Shown one piece after another: positions 38,093 through 46,449 of a stretch of 64,000 nucleotides of DNA (within the stretch, counting starts at the first letter, position 1; each line of letters starts with the position of its first letter). A program made the position numbers and the translations under genes. The stretch is from Streptomyces sp. Tu 3180 (GTDB taxonomy: Bacteria > Actinomycetota > Actinomycetes > Streptomycetales > Streptomycetaceae), in the NCBI RefSeq assembly GCF_009852415.1, contig NZ_WOXS01000002.1, positions 2,998,501 to 3,062,500 of the forward strand. Direction: 5' to 3'. Under the pieces are notes generated by a model. That model was not told where the DNA came from and made no database searches. It saw only the letters and a program-made list of their open reading frames with translations.

Positions 38093-38168
38093 GCCCCCGT
38101 AGCTCAGTGGATAGAGCAGGCGCCTTCTAAGCGCTTGGCCGCAGGTTCGAGTCCTGCCGGGGGCGCCA
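38093..38168 (+). tRNA. tRNA-Arg (anticodon TCT)
   Basis: Acceptor arms GCCCCCG (38093-38099) and CGGGGGC (38158-38164) pair fully, with discriminator G and encoded CCA (38166-38168). D-arm GCTC/GAGC, anticodon stem GGCGC/GCGCT-type with loop CTTCTAA giving anticodon TCT, and T-arm GCAGG-TTCGAGT-CCTGC are all present. It is the insertion site of the AICE; the gene stays intact at attL. Confidence 0.95.
38120..38166 (+). repeat. attL, 47-bp direct repeat within tRNA-Arg
   Basis: Runs from GCGCCTTCTAAGCGC in the anticodon arm to GGGGGCGC at the acceptor end. It is identical to 57364-57410. It includes the anticodon loop, the usual crossover region of tyrosine integrases of this type. Confidence 0.93.
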
Positions 38169-38175
38169 GTCTCCG

Positions 38176-38198
38176 CCCTCCCTCTCGGGAGGGCTTTT
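38176..38198 (+). terminator. Terminator after tRNA-Arg
   Basis: CCCTCCC (38176-38182) pairs with GGGAGGG (38187-38193) over a TCTC loop and is followed by CTTTT. It lies just inside the element, so after integration the tRNA uses a terminator carried by the AICE. Confidence 0.75.
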
Positions 38199-38232
38199 CG
38201 CTGGTCAGAGCGCATGCCAGCCGACACGACGA

Positions 38233-38276
38233 AGCCCCGGACGCCCTCTTGATGATCAAGGGCGGGCTCCGGGGCT
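38233..38276 (-). terminator. Terminator hairpin after int
   Basis: AGCCCCGGA (38233-38241) pairs with TCCGGGGCT (38268-38276). An inner CTTGAT/ATCAAG palindrome extends the structure. It lies about 70 bases beyond the int stop, between the converging int operon and tRNA. Confidence 0.6.
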
Positions 38277-38343
38277 GTCCGGCTGTCACCGGGTTTTCGC
38301 GGGTGGCCGTGTCGAATACGTGTCGAAGTTCCCGGCCGGAGAA

Positions 38344-39738
38344 TCAGCCGGCGCCGGGCGCCTCCGGCAGGTCGCCCGAGGCTTCGAGCCGCCGTTTCAG
38401 GTCCGGCAACTGCCCGTCGACGCATCGGGCGTATGTGGCGAGCAGCACAGCCACACTGTTCCCGGCCCACTCCGCCACTTGGGCGGGCGGGATGCCGTCG
38501 TTGAGCCACTTGGTCAGGCGCGTGTGCCGGTTGTCGTACACGCGCCGCCCGGTCGGCGACTCAAAGACGTGCAGAGGCAGCACGGCTTTCCGCGCACCGC
38601 GCCATGCCCGGCGGATGACCGACCCGGCGAGGATGCCGCCCGACTCTCCCTGGAACAGCAGATCGCCCGGCTTCAGCCGCTCGTCCTGGATGTGCTGCCG
38701 CAGGATGCGCGTGAGGGCCGGATGCCCCGGCACGGTGCGTGTCTCGCCCTCCGCACGCCCCTTCAGGTCGCGCCGTTCGTGGATCTCACCCGTGTCGGTC
38801 CACTGCTTCCCGACCTCCGGAGTCGCCGTGTGGATCAGCAGCTCACACCATTGGTCCTCGGCCTCGGGTCGGGGCAACGTGACGTCCTCCACCCGCATGG
38901 CCACGGCTTCTTCGGGGCGCGGGCCGCAGTAGTACAGCGTGGCGAAGAAGGCGTGGAGCCGCCTGCCACCGCGCGGCCGGCACCGTATCCAGTCGAGGAT
39001 CGCCGCCGCCTGCTCGGGGTTCAGCAAGGACCGCTTGTCCACGGCGTTCGAGGTCTTCGTGACGGCCGTCGACTCCTTGCCCTTGGGAAGAGGATTGACC
39101 CGCAGGATGCGCCGCCGGACCGCGTGCTTCATGACGACGTTGAGGATCCGGCGGTTGCGCTTCCGGGACCAGGCCGCCGCCTGCCTGCCGTCGAGGCGGG
39201 TGTCGATGGCCTGCAGGACCTGGTCGACCTTCTCCGGGTCCTCCCAGACCGAAACGGGCAGGGAGTTCCGCTCAACCCATCTGAGGATGGCCGCCACGTC
39301 CCGCGGCGCGTCAGGTCGTCGGTTCGTGTTGAACGCCCACTCACGCAGGGCGGTACGCACGGCCGCAGGCGCGAACTGCGTAGGCTTGGCCCGCAACAGC
39401 GCGATGGTCGTCGCGGTCAGGGTCTTGGCCATGTTCTTGCGGCTGTTGCCACCGAGCTGAGGCCAACGGGCGTCCACGTACTCGACGGCGAACCTGTACC
39501 AGCTCATGGCAGCCGACTTGGAGCGATGGGACACCGGAAGACCGGTGGCGACGACGAATGCCTCCCCCTTACCGGTGGCCCGGATGAGTTCCGAGCGGAA
39601 GCCCTCGGCGAGCGCGACCGTGTCGAAGGGCTCCCGCCAGCGCTTCCCCGCGACCACCCAACGCACCGTGTACGTGTTCTTCCGGGCGCCCTTGTACACG
39701 AGGATCTTGTAGACCTTGACGTCGTACGTCGTCTCCAT
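38344..39738 (-). CDS. int: Tyrosine site-specific integrase
   Basis: 464 aa. The ATG at 39738 shares its A with the xis stop (TGATG). The C-terminal catalytic domain shows box I CGPRPEEAVAMR with catalytic Arg near 280, box II DNRHTRLTKWL, then WAGNSVAVLLATYARC with the nucleophilic Tyr near 438. An N-terminal arm-binding part (1-75) and a core-binding helical domain precede it. It recombines attP with the tRNA-Arg attB and lies next to attL as usual. Length is close to pSAM2 Int-type enzymes. Confidence 0.93.
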   Translation of the reverse strand: METTYDVKVYKILVYKGARKNTYTVRWVVAGKRWREPFDTVALAEGFRSELIRATGKGEAFVVATGLPVSHRSKSAAMSWYRFAVEYVDARWPQLGGNSRKNMAKTLTATTIALLRAKPTQFAPAAVRTALREWAFNTNRRPDAPRDVAAILRWVERNSLPVSVWEDPEKVDQVLQAIDTRLDGRQAAAWSRKRNRRILNVVMKHAVRRRILRVNPLPKGKESTAVTKTSNAVDKRSLLNPEQAAAILDWIRCRPRGGRRLHAFFATLYYCGPRPEEAVAMRVEDVTLPRPEAEDQWCELLIHTATPEVGKQWTDTGEIHERRDLKGRAEGETRTVPGHPALTRILRQHIQDERLKPGDLLFQGESGGILAGSVIRRAWRGARKAVLPLHVFESPTGRRVYDNRHTRLTKWLNDGIPPAQVAEWAGNSVAVLLATYARCVDGQLPDLKRRLEASGDLPEAPGAG

Positions 39739-39935
39739 CAGGCGGCGTCCTCACGGTCGTAGAGCCAGTCTTCGAGGTCGCTCCGTCGGATCCGGAGGTC
39801 GCCGTTCGGGAGCTTGATGCAGCGCGGCGCACGACGCTTGGCCCGCCAGTCGTAGAAGGTCGAGCGCGAGATGGCCAGTTCCTCGCAGACCTCCGCGATG
39901 GTGAGCATGCTGCGCGACCGGACGGCCGTGGTCAT
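39738..39935 (-). CDS. xis: Excisionase Xis (MerR-like helix-turn-helix)
   Basis: 65 aa. HTH residues 11-35 read LTIAEVCEELAISRSTFYDWR, followed by the wing RAPRCIKLPNGDLRIRRSDLEDWL, the AICE/phage excisionase pattern. It overlaps repSA (ATGA) upstream and int (TGATG) downstream, so the three are translationally coupled. Xis directs Int towards excision. Confidence 0.9.
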   Translation of the reverse strand: MTTAVRSRSMLTIAEVCEELAISRSTFYDWRAKRRAPRCIKLPNGDLRIRRSDLEDWLYDREDAA

Positions 39936-41319
39936 TCCGTCCCCCCTTCGCTCAGGAGGGCTTCGCGAGCGGTCTCACGGTTGAGCCGGATGTCCCGGGC
40001 GATGGTGGCGGCGAGGGCGGATTCACCGGGGGTGTGGCCGTGGCCGGCGTACTGCCAGTCCGCCAGGACGAGGACGGTGTCCGGCTCGCGGTCGTCCAGG
40101 CCGAGGGCCCCGGCATCCTGTGCTGCGCGGTAGTCGGCGCGTGCCTGGCGCAGGGCACCGAGGGTGGTGGAGTAGTGGCGGGACTTCGAGGAGAAGTGCC
40201 CACGGAAGCCGAGCATGTGCGCCCAGGCCCACAGCCGCCGCTCCGGATACAGCGGGTCGAGGTCGCGGCATGCGGTGATGAGGCGGCGGGTGTGGTCCGG
40301 GACGCCGTGACGGTCGAGTTCGGAGAGTTCCCCGATGCGGCGGTCGAGGGTGCCGGTGTTCTCCGCGGCTTGGTGGAGTACTTGGCGACGTACGAGGCGA
40401 CGGCCTGTTCGGTGATGTCGGAGCCGTCCCCGAACGCCTTCACCGGCCGGACGTCGAGCTGTGTGCCCCAACGGAACGACCGGGCCGGCTGGTCCTCGGC
40501 GGCCGGGACGGAGACCGAGGTGTAGGAGTGTGCCGCAGCCGCGCCGATCGCGTCGGCGAGGACGCCGACCGTGGCCCACGCGGGCGGCGGTGTTCCGGGC
40601 CCGTCGGGTCCGTCGAGGCGGATCACTGCATGGAAGTGCAGGGCACCCCGCTTCTGGAATTCGGCGACCTTGCCGTACGAGAGGCGTACGTGATCGGCGA
40701 GTTCACGGCGGGGAAGGCCACCGCGGGCGGCGAGTTCACGGCGGAGCCGGGTGGTGAAGCGCTGCCAGAGCTGCCCGGCGTGGTTGTTGAAGAGGACGGC
40801 GCCCGCGTAGTCGTACGTCGCCGGGTCGAGGGCGGTGCCCAGTTCGGGTGCGTCGGGCGCGTGGCGGGTGCCGCAGCGGCAGACGCCGTGATCGGGCCGG
40901 TTGTGGACCGGGCCGAACGAGGGCGCGGTGAGCGTGGCGAAGACGCGCGGGTGATCGCGGATAGTGGCGGGGATGTCGCGGCGGTCGTCACCGGCGAGGC
41001 CGGCGCGGATGAGGTGATAGGTGTCGCCCGCGTAGGTCCAGGCGCAGGCCGGGCAGCGGGAGGCGCGGCGGTTGCCGCAGGCGAGGCGGAGGCGTCCGCC
41101 GGGCTCGTCGGCGGTGGTGTAGTGGTGCAGGGTCTCGCCGGTGGTCTTGTCCTTGTGGAGGGTCCAGCCGGTGAGGTGGATGGGGTCGGAGCAGCCGCCG
41201 GTGCGGCGGATCTGTTCTTCCCATCGGGTGTAGTCGTCGGCCGAGGCCACCCGCAGCAAATCGCCGAGGACGACCGGGTCGAGCAGAGACTCAGGCGCGG
41301 ACAGGGCGCGATGCGCCAT
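39932..41319 (-). CDS. repSA: RepSA-like replication initiator, broken by a one-base deletion
   Basis: ATG at 41319 with GGAAGGA upstream. Features: Cys-rich motifs (RCPACAW, CRCGTRH), an HUH motif (LHFHAVIRLDG near residue 229), and the Tyr motif SYVAKYSTK near 311-319. These are the marks of a rolling-circle initiator. Right after YSTK the frame breaks near 40368: one extra G would give YSTKAAENTGTLDRRI and continue to 39932 (…LLSEGGTE). As written, the catalytic part is joined to about 140 residues of wrong-frame sequence. Intact length would be about 462 aa. Either an assembly error or a lesion that blocks replication. Confidence 0.88.
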
Positions 41320-41408
41320 GCTGGGTGCTTCCTTCCGGTTGAGAGATCGGACAGGGACGGCTCCCGGGCGGCGGATGCTTGGCGGTATCGAGGCCGCCCG
41401 GGGGCCGG

Positions 41409-41729
41409 TCAGCGACGCTTGGCGTCGGCGTTGACGAGCGAGCGGATCACCAGGGCGCAGACGGCGACCGAGGCGCCCGTGATGGCGACCGCGAGGAGCA
41501 TGGAGACCAGGACGGCGCCGACGACCAGGACGACGGCCGTGCCGCCGCCGACGAGGGCGAGCGCGGTGCCGGGGGCGAGCTGGACCGTGGGCCGGGACGG
41601 AACCGGGACCGGGGCGACGAGGGCCGGCGGGGTCGAGGTTCCCGGGATGATCGTGGTCGGCTCGACGACGTCAGGCGGGGTGACCTGGCCGGTGGGCTGG
41701 GGCATGGTCGGGAGCTTGGGCCGGAACAT
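41409..41729 (-). CDS. spdD: SpdD-like plasmid-spread membrane protein
   Basis: 106 aa, ATG at 41729 with AAGGAGA upstream. A Pro-rich N-terminus (1-45) is followed by a long hydrophobic stretch (about 55-95, ALALVGGGTAVVLVVGAVLV) and a short basic tail. This is the SpdD pattern of AICEs, whose Spd proteins help intramycelial spread of the element. Confidence 0.75.
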   Translation of the reverse strand: MFRPKLPTMPQPTGQVTPPDVVEPTTIIPGTSTPPALVAPVPVPSRPTVQLAPGTALALVGGGTAVVLVVGAVLVSMLLAVAITGASVAVCALVIRSLVNADAKRR

Positions 41730-41741
41730 GAGCAGATCTCC

Positions 41742-41897
41742 TTACTTGACGGCGCTGTCGATGACCGGGGCAAGCACGCTGTCGGCGAGGAGAAAGCCGC
41801 CGAGGAGAAGCACGGCGATCAGCCACCCGGGCGGGCGGACGAGCTTGACGCCGAGCCAGCCGACGACGATCAGGGCGAGCCAGAGCGGGACGTCCAT
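41742..41897 (-). CDS. Small Spd-type membrane protein (51 aa)
   Basis: Start ATG at 41897 with TAGGAGGCC 8 bases upstream, stop TAA at 41742. It begins MDVPLWLALIVVGWLG and is two hydrophobic segments (about 4-17 and 24-45) with little else. It sits in the spd block between the transfer protein and spdD, so it is probably another spread protein (SpdC-like). Confidence 0.75.
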   Translation of the reverse strand: MDVPLWLALIVVGWLGVKLVRPPGWLIAVLLLGGFLLADSVLAPVIDSAVK

Positions 41898-41909
41898 GGC
41901 GGTGGCCTC

Positions 41910-42101
41910 CTAGCGGACGCGGCAGCGGTGGGTACGGGCGGCGAGCTGGGCGGCGGACTGGCTGGAGTAGTCGGCGGACCAGCCGCAGCCGTCCGAGCTG
42001 CACACGGCGGCGTGTTTGGTGGTGCCGTTGCGGTCGCGGTGGGTGCCGATCTGCACCGGGCCGATCCGCATCACGGAGTGGAAGAAGTCGCGGGCAGGCA
42101 T
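41910..42101 (-). CDS. Mobile element transfer protein (small zinc-finger-like)
   Basis: 63 aa, ATG at 42101. It contains VMRIGPVQIGTHRDRNG, a CxxxxC motif (CSSDGC) and a C-terminal RTHRCRVR, suggesting a small metal-binding fold. This family lies in the spd/tra block of many Streptomyces AICEs. Its exact role is not known. Confidence 0.75.
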   Translation of the reverse strand: MPARDFFHSVMRIGPVQIGTHRDRNGTTKHAAVCSSDGCGWSADYSSQSAAQLAARTHRCRVR

Positions 42102-42102
42102 G

Positions 42103-42297
42103 TCAGTCGGTCTCCGTTCGGGTCAGGTTCGGGTCGGGGAAGGCGGCGCGGATCCCGGCGGCGGTGGCCAGGTCAGTAGTGCGGCGGGCGGCCTCCTCGG
42201 CGAGCAGGTGGGCGAGGAAGGGCCGGTTGGTGGCGGCCGTCTCGCGGGCGGCGTCGAGGTGGTCGGCGGCGGTCAGGTCGGCCGGGTCACCAAGCAC
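42103..42297 (-). CDS. Small AICE protein, function unknown
   Basis: 64 aa from GTG at 42297, with AAAGGAGA upstream. It is hydrophilic and mostly helical, with an Ala/Asp/Thr-rich sequence and no motif recognised. One base separates its stop from the next start, indicating co-transcription with the tra/spd genes. Confidence 0.7.
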   Translation of the reverse strand: MLGDPADLTAADHLDAARETAATNRPFLAHLLAEEAARRTTDLATAAGIRAAFPDPNLTRTETD

Positions 42298-42315
42298 GAG
42301 GCGTCTCCTTTCGGG

Positions 42316-42993
42316 TCAGGCGAGCTGGGCGGCGATGGCGTCGGCCAGGTGCGGCGGGACACCGAGGCGGGCGCGCAGGGTGTCGATGTCGATCCGGGCA
42401 CCGGTCCGCTCCTCGTGGTCGGCGGCGACCTTGCGGGCGTGGTCCACCAGCGCGGCCGGGACCGGAACGGCCGGCGGTGCCGGAGCGGAGTGGACGGGCG
42501 GGAGGGACAGGGCAGCATCGGCGGAGTCGACCGGGGCCGGTTCCGGCTCAGCAGCGCAGGCCGGTTCGGGTTCCACCTCGGGCACGGGGTCCGGCACCGG
42601 CGCAGGGTCCGGCGAAGCCGTGGTGTGACCGGCTGACGAGTGGGCGAGGAGAGTGCCACCCATGAAGGCCAAGGCAGGCCATGCGGCGACGAGGATGCGC
42701 AGCCAGGCCGGAACGTCGTCCAGGTCGAGGAGTCCGGCGGTGGCGACGTTCGCGCCGAGCGAGGCGACCAGGGCGATGAGGAACCAGCACCAGGCCAGCC
42801 GGGACGGCCCGTCCGTGCGCAGCCGTCGCCAGGCAGCGACCAGGAGCAGGTCCACGGAGACCGGATAGGCCCAGGCCTTCCAGCCGTCCTGTCCAGCGGC
42901 GGCGGCGAGGTCGTGGAGGTGGGCGAAGGACAGTGCCCCGGCGATGACGGCCTGAACGAGCACGGCGTCCACGCGGAGGGCGGGGCGAATCAT
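42316..42993 (-). CDS. DUF2637-type membrane protein (Spd-like)
   Basis: 225 aa. Four hydrophobic helices fill the first 120 residues (near 12-30, 42-53, 67-90, 98-118), then a Pro/Glu-rich linker. A helical C-terminal module near 175-225 (ARIDIDTLRARLGVPPHLADAI) resembles an HTH. This DUF2637 arrangement is standard in AICE transfer regions and is thought to act with the Tra translocase. The direct function is unproven. Confidence 0.8.
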   Translation of the reverse strand: MIRPALRVDAVLVQAVIAGALSFAHLHDLAAAAGQDGWKAWAYPVSVDLLLVAAWRRLRTDGPSRLAWCWFLIALVASLGANVATAGLLDLDDVPAWLRILVAAWPALAFMGGTLLAHSSAGHTTASPDPAPVPDPVPEVEPEPACAAEPEPAPVDSADAALSLPPVHSAPAPPAVPVPAALVDHARKVAADHEERTGARIDIDTLRARLGVPPHLADAIAAQLA

Positions 42994-43076
42994 GACGGCT
43001 CCTCCTGTGATCAGGCATGGCGGGGTAGGGACACGGCGCGAAGGACGGTCGCGCCGACCGTGGGGTGCGGGAGAGG

Positions 43077-44432
43077 TCAGGCGGTGGCGGGGGCCGTCTT
43101 GGACAGCGGCACACGGGCCGAGGGCACGGAGGCGACCGAGGGCCGGAAGGCCGCCAGGGCGGGAAGATCCGGGGTACGGTCGGCGTACCTGTTGCAGGTG
43201 TTCACGGCTTGCCGTAGCGAGGTGTGCGGGGCGCGGATGCGGTGCCAGCCGCCGGTGGAGTCCCCGGCGATGGCGAGCCCGCGGGTCTCGGCGGGGATCT
43301 GGATGGCGGCCAGGACAGCATCCGGGGCGATGTCGCCGAAGGCCATGTTCGCCGAGGTCTCGTCGTTGACGCGGTGGGCGGTGCGGCCGGTGAGCTGGGC
43401 GCGGAGCATCGTGATGCCCTTGCCGAGTTCGGAGCCGAAGCGCTGCCCGCAGATCTCCAGATAGATGCCGGCCGCGCGGCCGAGCTGGGCGAGGCGGACC
43501 AGGGCGGTGATGATCCGGTCCCGCCGCTTCTCCTCCTCCTTGCTCGCGAAGAGAGCGAGTTCGGCGACCTCGTCGACCAGGACCACGACCGGCACCGGCC
43601 GCAGGTCTTCGGGCAGGTCCCAGATGTCGGCGGCGATCTCCGCATCCGGCACAGCGACGCTGACACGCTGCTCGGCCCGGATGAGCTGATACACGTCCCC
43701 CATGTGGGAGACCAGCGCCTCCAGGAGCTCCAGCGCGGTGTCAGGGTTGTCGGCGAGCGCGGAGAACCGGCGCGCCAGCGGGAACAGCTCCACCCCTTGT
43801 TTGCAGTCGATGCCGACGAGGGCGACGTGCTGCGGGGCGAGGCCGGCGACGAGGTTGCGCTGATAGACGGACTTGCCGGACTCCGTCGCGCCGAGGGTCA
43901 GACCGTGCGGGACGGCACGGTAATCGCGGTAGTGGACCGAGCCGTCTTCCCGTAGTGCGACCGGGACCCGCATCGGGCGGGTTTCGGTCTTAGCAGGCAT
44001 CTGCACCCGCTTGAGCACGTCGTAGCCGGTCATCCGGATCTCGACCACGCCCGAGCGCAGCTCACGGGAGGTGACGCCGTACATGCCGAAGGAGTGGCGC
44101 AGCCGGTCCGAGGCGGCGGCGACGTCGAAGGCGTCCTGTCCGGGCCGGAGCTTGAGCCGCAGGACCATGCCGGTGCGAGTGGGCCGTACTCGCAGGATGC
44201 GTGGTGCGCGGGACTCCGGGGCCGGACGGTTGGTCATCCGGGCCAACGTCAGACGCCAGCGCGAGGGCGGGACCGTCAGGCCGCAAGCGTCCATGACCGA
44301 GCCGTACCGGACCAGGACCCGCAGGACGGCGAGGGTGACCCCGAAGGTCAGCCAGTACCAGGCGGGGCGCCGCCACCGCAGGAAACCCGCAGCGGCGACG
44401 ACCACCAGCAGTAAGACCGTGGGCCACGTCAT
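43077..44432 (-). CDS. traSA: FtsK/SpoIIIE-type DNA translocase TraSA
   Basis: 451 aa, ATG at 44432. Membrane helices near 4-20 and 25-45 anchor the protein. The ATPase domain has Walker A LGATESGKS near 182 and Walker B PVVVLVDEVAEL near 270. A sensor/Gln region reads ICGQRFGSELGKGITMLRAQL. AICE Tra proteins of this type move double-stranded DNA between hyphae without a relaxase. It is 3 bases downstream of the Pra-like gene and heads the transfer block. Confidence 0.92.
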   Translation of the reverse strand: MTWPTVLLLVVVAAAGFLRWRRPAWYWLTFGVTLAVLRVLVRYGSVMDACGLTVPPSRWRLTLARMTNRPAPESRAPRILRVRPTRTGMVLRLKLRPGQDAFDVAAASDRLRHSFGMYGVTSRELRSGVVEIRMTGYDVLKRVQMPAKTETRPMRVPVALREDGSVHYRDYRAVPHGLTLGATESGKSVYQRNLVAGLAPQHVALVGIDCKQGVELFPLARRFSALADNPDTALELLEALVSHMGDVYQLIRAEQRVSVAVPDAEIAADIWDLPEDLRPVPVVVLVDEVAELALFASKEEEKRRDRIITALVRLAQLGRAAGIYLEICGQRFGSELGKGITMLRAQLTGRTAHRVNDETSANMAFGDIAPDAVLAAIQIPAETRGLAIAGDSTGGWHRIRAPHTSLRQAVNTCNRYADRTPDLPALAAFRPSVASVPSARVPLSKTAPATA

Positions 44433-44435
44433 GGC

Positions 44436-44792
44436 TCAGGCCGCCTTCGAGGCCGAGTCGACGTCAACCAGCGAGGTGACGGCGACCGCGCGGAAGGCGA
44501 TCCCGTGCCGCTTCTGGCCGTTGAACTCGTTCTCCCACGGCCGCGCGACCAGGCCGGTGAGCGCGACCGGGGTACCCATGGCCAGCTCACCGGAGAAGCC
44601 GGTCTCGGGGACGGTGATGGACAAAATCTCCACCTCGTCGTTGGCCGCGAACATCACGTCGACCGTCATCAGCTTGACGCCGGTCTCGGTATCGGTGGCG
44701 ATCTCACCGGTACGGCGGTCGCGGACTTTGGGCTGAGGCGCCTTCGCGACCATCACGGTGGCACCGGACGTCTCCACGGGAATCTGACGCAC
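44436..44792 (-). CDS. pra: Pra-like AICE activator (replication/integration/excision)
   Basis: 118 aa from GTG at 44792 with GAGGAG upstream. It starts MRQIPVETSGATVMVAKAP, contains RDRRTGEIATDTETG and a beta-rich core, and has no membrane segment. Position between the korSA operators and traSA matches Pra of pSAM2, the activator whose gene KorSA represses. Sequence recognition is moderate; the location supports it strongly. Confidence 0.6.
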   Translation of the reverse strand: MRQIPVETSGATVMVAKAPQPKVRDRRTGEIATDTETGVKLMTVDVMFAANDEVEILSITVPETGFSGELAMGTPVALTGLVARPWENEFNGQKRHGIAFRAVAVTSLVDVDSASKAA

Positions 44793-44826
44793 AGCAGATC
44801 ACTCCTCTATAGATGTTGAACTCCAC

Positions 44827-44844
44827 CACTCATGTACATGAGTG
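44827..44844. promoter_or_regulatory. Probable KorSA operator O1 (perfect 18-bp palindrome)
   Basis: CACTCATGTACATGAGTG is a perfect palindrome. It lies about 35 bases upstream of the Pra-like start and overlaps the expected -35 region of its promoter; a TCTATA -10-like box lies at about 44809-44814 on the minus strand. Confidence 0.8.
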
Positions 44845-44861
44845 ACAGGAAGAAGAGTGCC

Positions 44862-44881
44862 TGACTCCTGTACATGAGTCA
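44862..44881. promoter_or_regulatory. Probable KorSA operator O2
   Basis: TGACTCCTGTACATGAGTCA is a 20-bp palindrome with one mismatched pair. Its centre is 36 bp from that of O1, so two bound dimers would lie on nearly the same DNA face. Confidence 0.78.
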
Positions 44882-44931
44882 ACCCGCCGCGGCTGCGAAG
44901 TCACGACGGGTTGCGGTGAGTTGAGCGGGCG

Positions 44932-45711
44932 TCAGTCGGCGGCAGGGATCCGGTACTCGAAAACGAACTGGTCAGCGGCCATGAGCGTGTCGCAGACCTC
45001 GACTACAAGACCGGCCGTCGTGCGAGCCTCACGGATCAGGTGAACCACCGGCGCGCCGGGACTGAGCGCCAGCTCGGCCGCCTCCGCCTTGGAGGCCGGC
45101 CGGGCTTGCAGCGTCTCGACGAACTCGGCGAACTCGTGTCCGTGGTCTTCGAGTCGGGCGTAGATGCCACCGCCGCCGGGGTTTTCGGCGAACAGTTCCG
45201 GGATCTCCTTCACGACACCCCACGGGAGATACGAGGTGGCGGTCTCGACCGGGGTGCCGTTGCGGAAGTAGAGGCGCCGTCGGGCGAGCACCTGGGTGCC
45301 GGCGGGGACACCCAGCCGCCGGGCAGCGTCCTCGGGGGCCTCCATGGGTCCGATGTAGAGGACGCTCACCTTGGCCGTGGCGCCGGACTGCGCGGACTCC
45401 GCGAGATACGCGGCCTTGCCACCCTGCCGATGGGACCGCCGGAAGCGATCCGAGGAGCGGTGCCGCACCGGCGGACGGTCCTTCACGATCGAGCCCTTGC
45501 CGTGCCGGGTCTCGACGAGCCCGCTCGCCCGCACCTCGACCATGGCCTTACGGATCGTGCCGCCGGACACGCCGTAGCGCTCCACCAGCTCCGATTCACT
45601 CGGCACCATGTCGCCGGGCTTGAGCACACCGGCCCGGATCTGCCGCACGATCTCATCGGCGATCTGCACGTACCGAGGCCCCGACCTGCCCCCCTCTACC
45701 GCAGTTCCCAT
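44932..45711 (-). CDS. korSA: GntR/HutC-family repressor KorSA
   Basis: 259 aa from ATG at 45711; a longer start at 45750 would run across the operator at 45731-45749. The N-terminal winged HTH (about 12-80) reads YVQIADEIVRQIRAGVLKPGDMVPSE and YGVSGGTIRKAMVEV. The C-terminal UTRA domain (about 105-250) is effector-binding in this family. In pSAM2 KorSA represses pra and itself, keeping the element integrated. Three matching palindromes at the right places support the same circuit here. Confidence 0.88.
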   Translation of the reverse strand: MGTAVEGGRSGPRYVQIADEIVRQIRAGVLKPGDMVPSESELVERYGVSGGTIRKAMVEVRASGLVETRHGKGSIVKDRPPVRHRSSDRFRRSHRQGGKAAYLAESAQSGATAKVSVLYIGPMEAPEDAARRLGVPAGTQVLARRRLYFRNGTPVETATSYLPWGVVKEIPELFAENPGGGGIYARLEDHGHEFAEFVETLQARPASKAEAAELALSPGAPVVHLIREARTTAGLVVEVCDTLMAADQFVFEYRIPAAD

Positions 45712-45730
45712 AGCCGTTCCCCGCCTCCTA

Positions 45731-45749
45731 TGCTCCTGTACATGAGTCA
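45731..45749. promoter_or_regulatory. Probable KorSA operator O3 between korSA and pif
   Basis: TGCTCCTGTACATGAGTCA repeats the O2 sequence almost exactly. It overlaps the ATG of the Nudix gene (45742) and lies 20 bases upstream of korSA, so a bound repressor could control both divergent genes. Confidence 0.75.
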
Positions 45750-46194
45750 ATCACAGGAAGCACCGCCCTCACCCCTGCACTCCGTATCCGTCGCCGGAGT
45801 AGTGGTGCGCGAGGACGGCCGCCTCCTGGCCATCCGCCGAGCCGACAACGGCACATGGGAACTTCCCGGCGGCGTACTCGAACTCGACGAAACCCCCGAG
45901 GCCGGCGTAGCCCGCGAGGTCCTGGAGGAGACCGGCATCCACGTCGAGGTGGACAAACTCACCGGCGTCTACAAGAACACCACCCGCGGCATCGTCGCCC
46001 TGGTCTTCCGCTGCAAGCCCTCCGGCGGAACCGAGCGCACATCGAGCGAGTCGACGGCCGTCTCCTGGCTTACACCCGACGAGGTCAGCGAGCGCATGGC
46101 CGAGGTCTACGCGATCAGGCTCTTGGACGCCTTGGACGGCAACGGCCCCCACGTACGGAGCCACGACGGCAAGCAGCTCATCTCAGCGGGATAA
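45742..46194 (+). CDS. pif: Nudix hydrolase, Pif-like
   Basis: 150 aa, ATG at 45742. The Nudix box is perfect: GGVLELDETPEAGVARE followed by VLEETGI, matching Gx5Ex7REuxEExGu. Nudix enzymes cleave nucleoside diphosphates linked to another group. In pSAM2 the Nudix protein Pif prevents redundant transfer between cells already carrying the element, and its gene lies close to korSA, as here. The start lies within an operator, implying KorSA control and little or no leader. Confidence 0.85.
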   Translation: MSQSQEAPPSPLHSVSVAGVVVREDGRLLAIRRADNGTWELPGGVLELDETPEAGVAREVLEETGIHVEVDKLTGVYKNTTRGIVALVFRCKPSGGTERTSSESTAVSWLTPDEVSERMAEVYAIRLLDALDGNGPHVRSHDGKQLISAG

Positions 46195-46359
46195 AACTTT
46201 CCCTACTTCATCAAGGCGGCTCGCTCCGCTCACCGCGCGCGGCCCGGCCCCCGGCCGGGCCTGCGCTCCTGTCTCCGCCCCGCTCCAGCCCGACCGGCAC
46301 CCGTGCCGCGCTCAAGGCAGTCAGCCGCTTACTGCCAGAAAGAGGTACGTCGTAGCTAG

Positions 46360-46395
46360 AGCGGTCGGCTCCACGGCTTTACGGAGCCGACCGCT
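46360..46395. terminator. Bidirectional terminator between pif and the STAND gene
   Basis: AGCGGTCGGCTCC (46360-46372) pairs with GGAGCCGACCGCT (46383-46395), a perfect 13-bp stem with a 10-base loop. It lies between two convergent genes and marks the border where base composition drops. Confidence 0.75.
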
Positions 46396-46449
46396 CCATC
46401 GCCCCACGAGCCAAACGACACAGCCACCCGGCCTGGCGGACCCTTCCTT

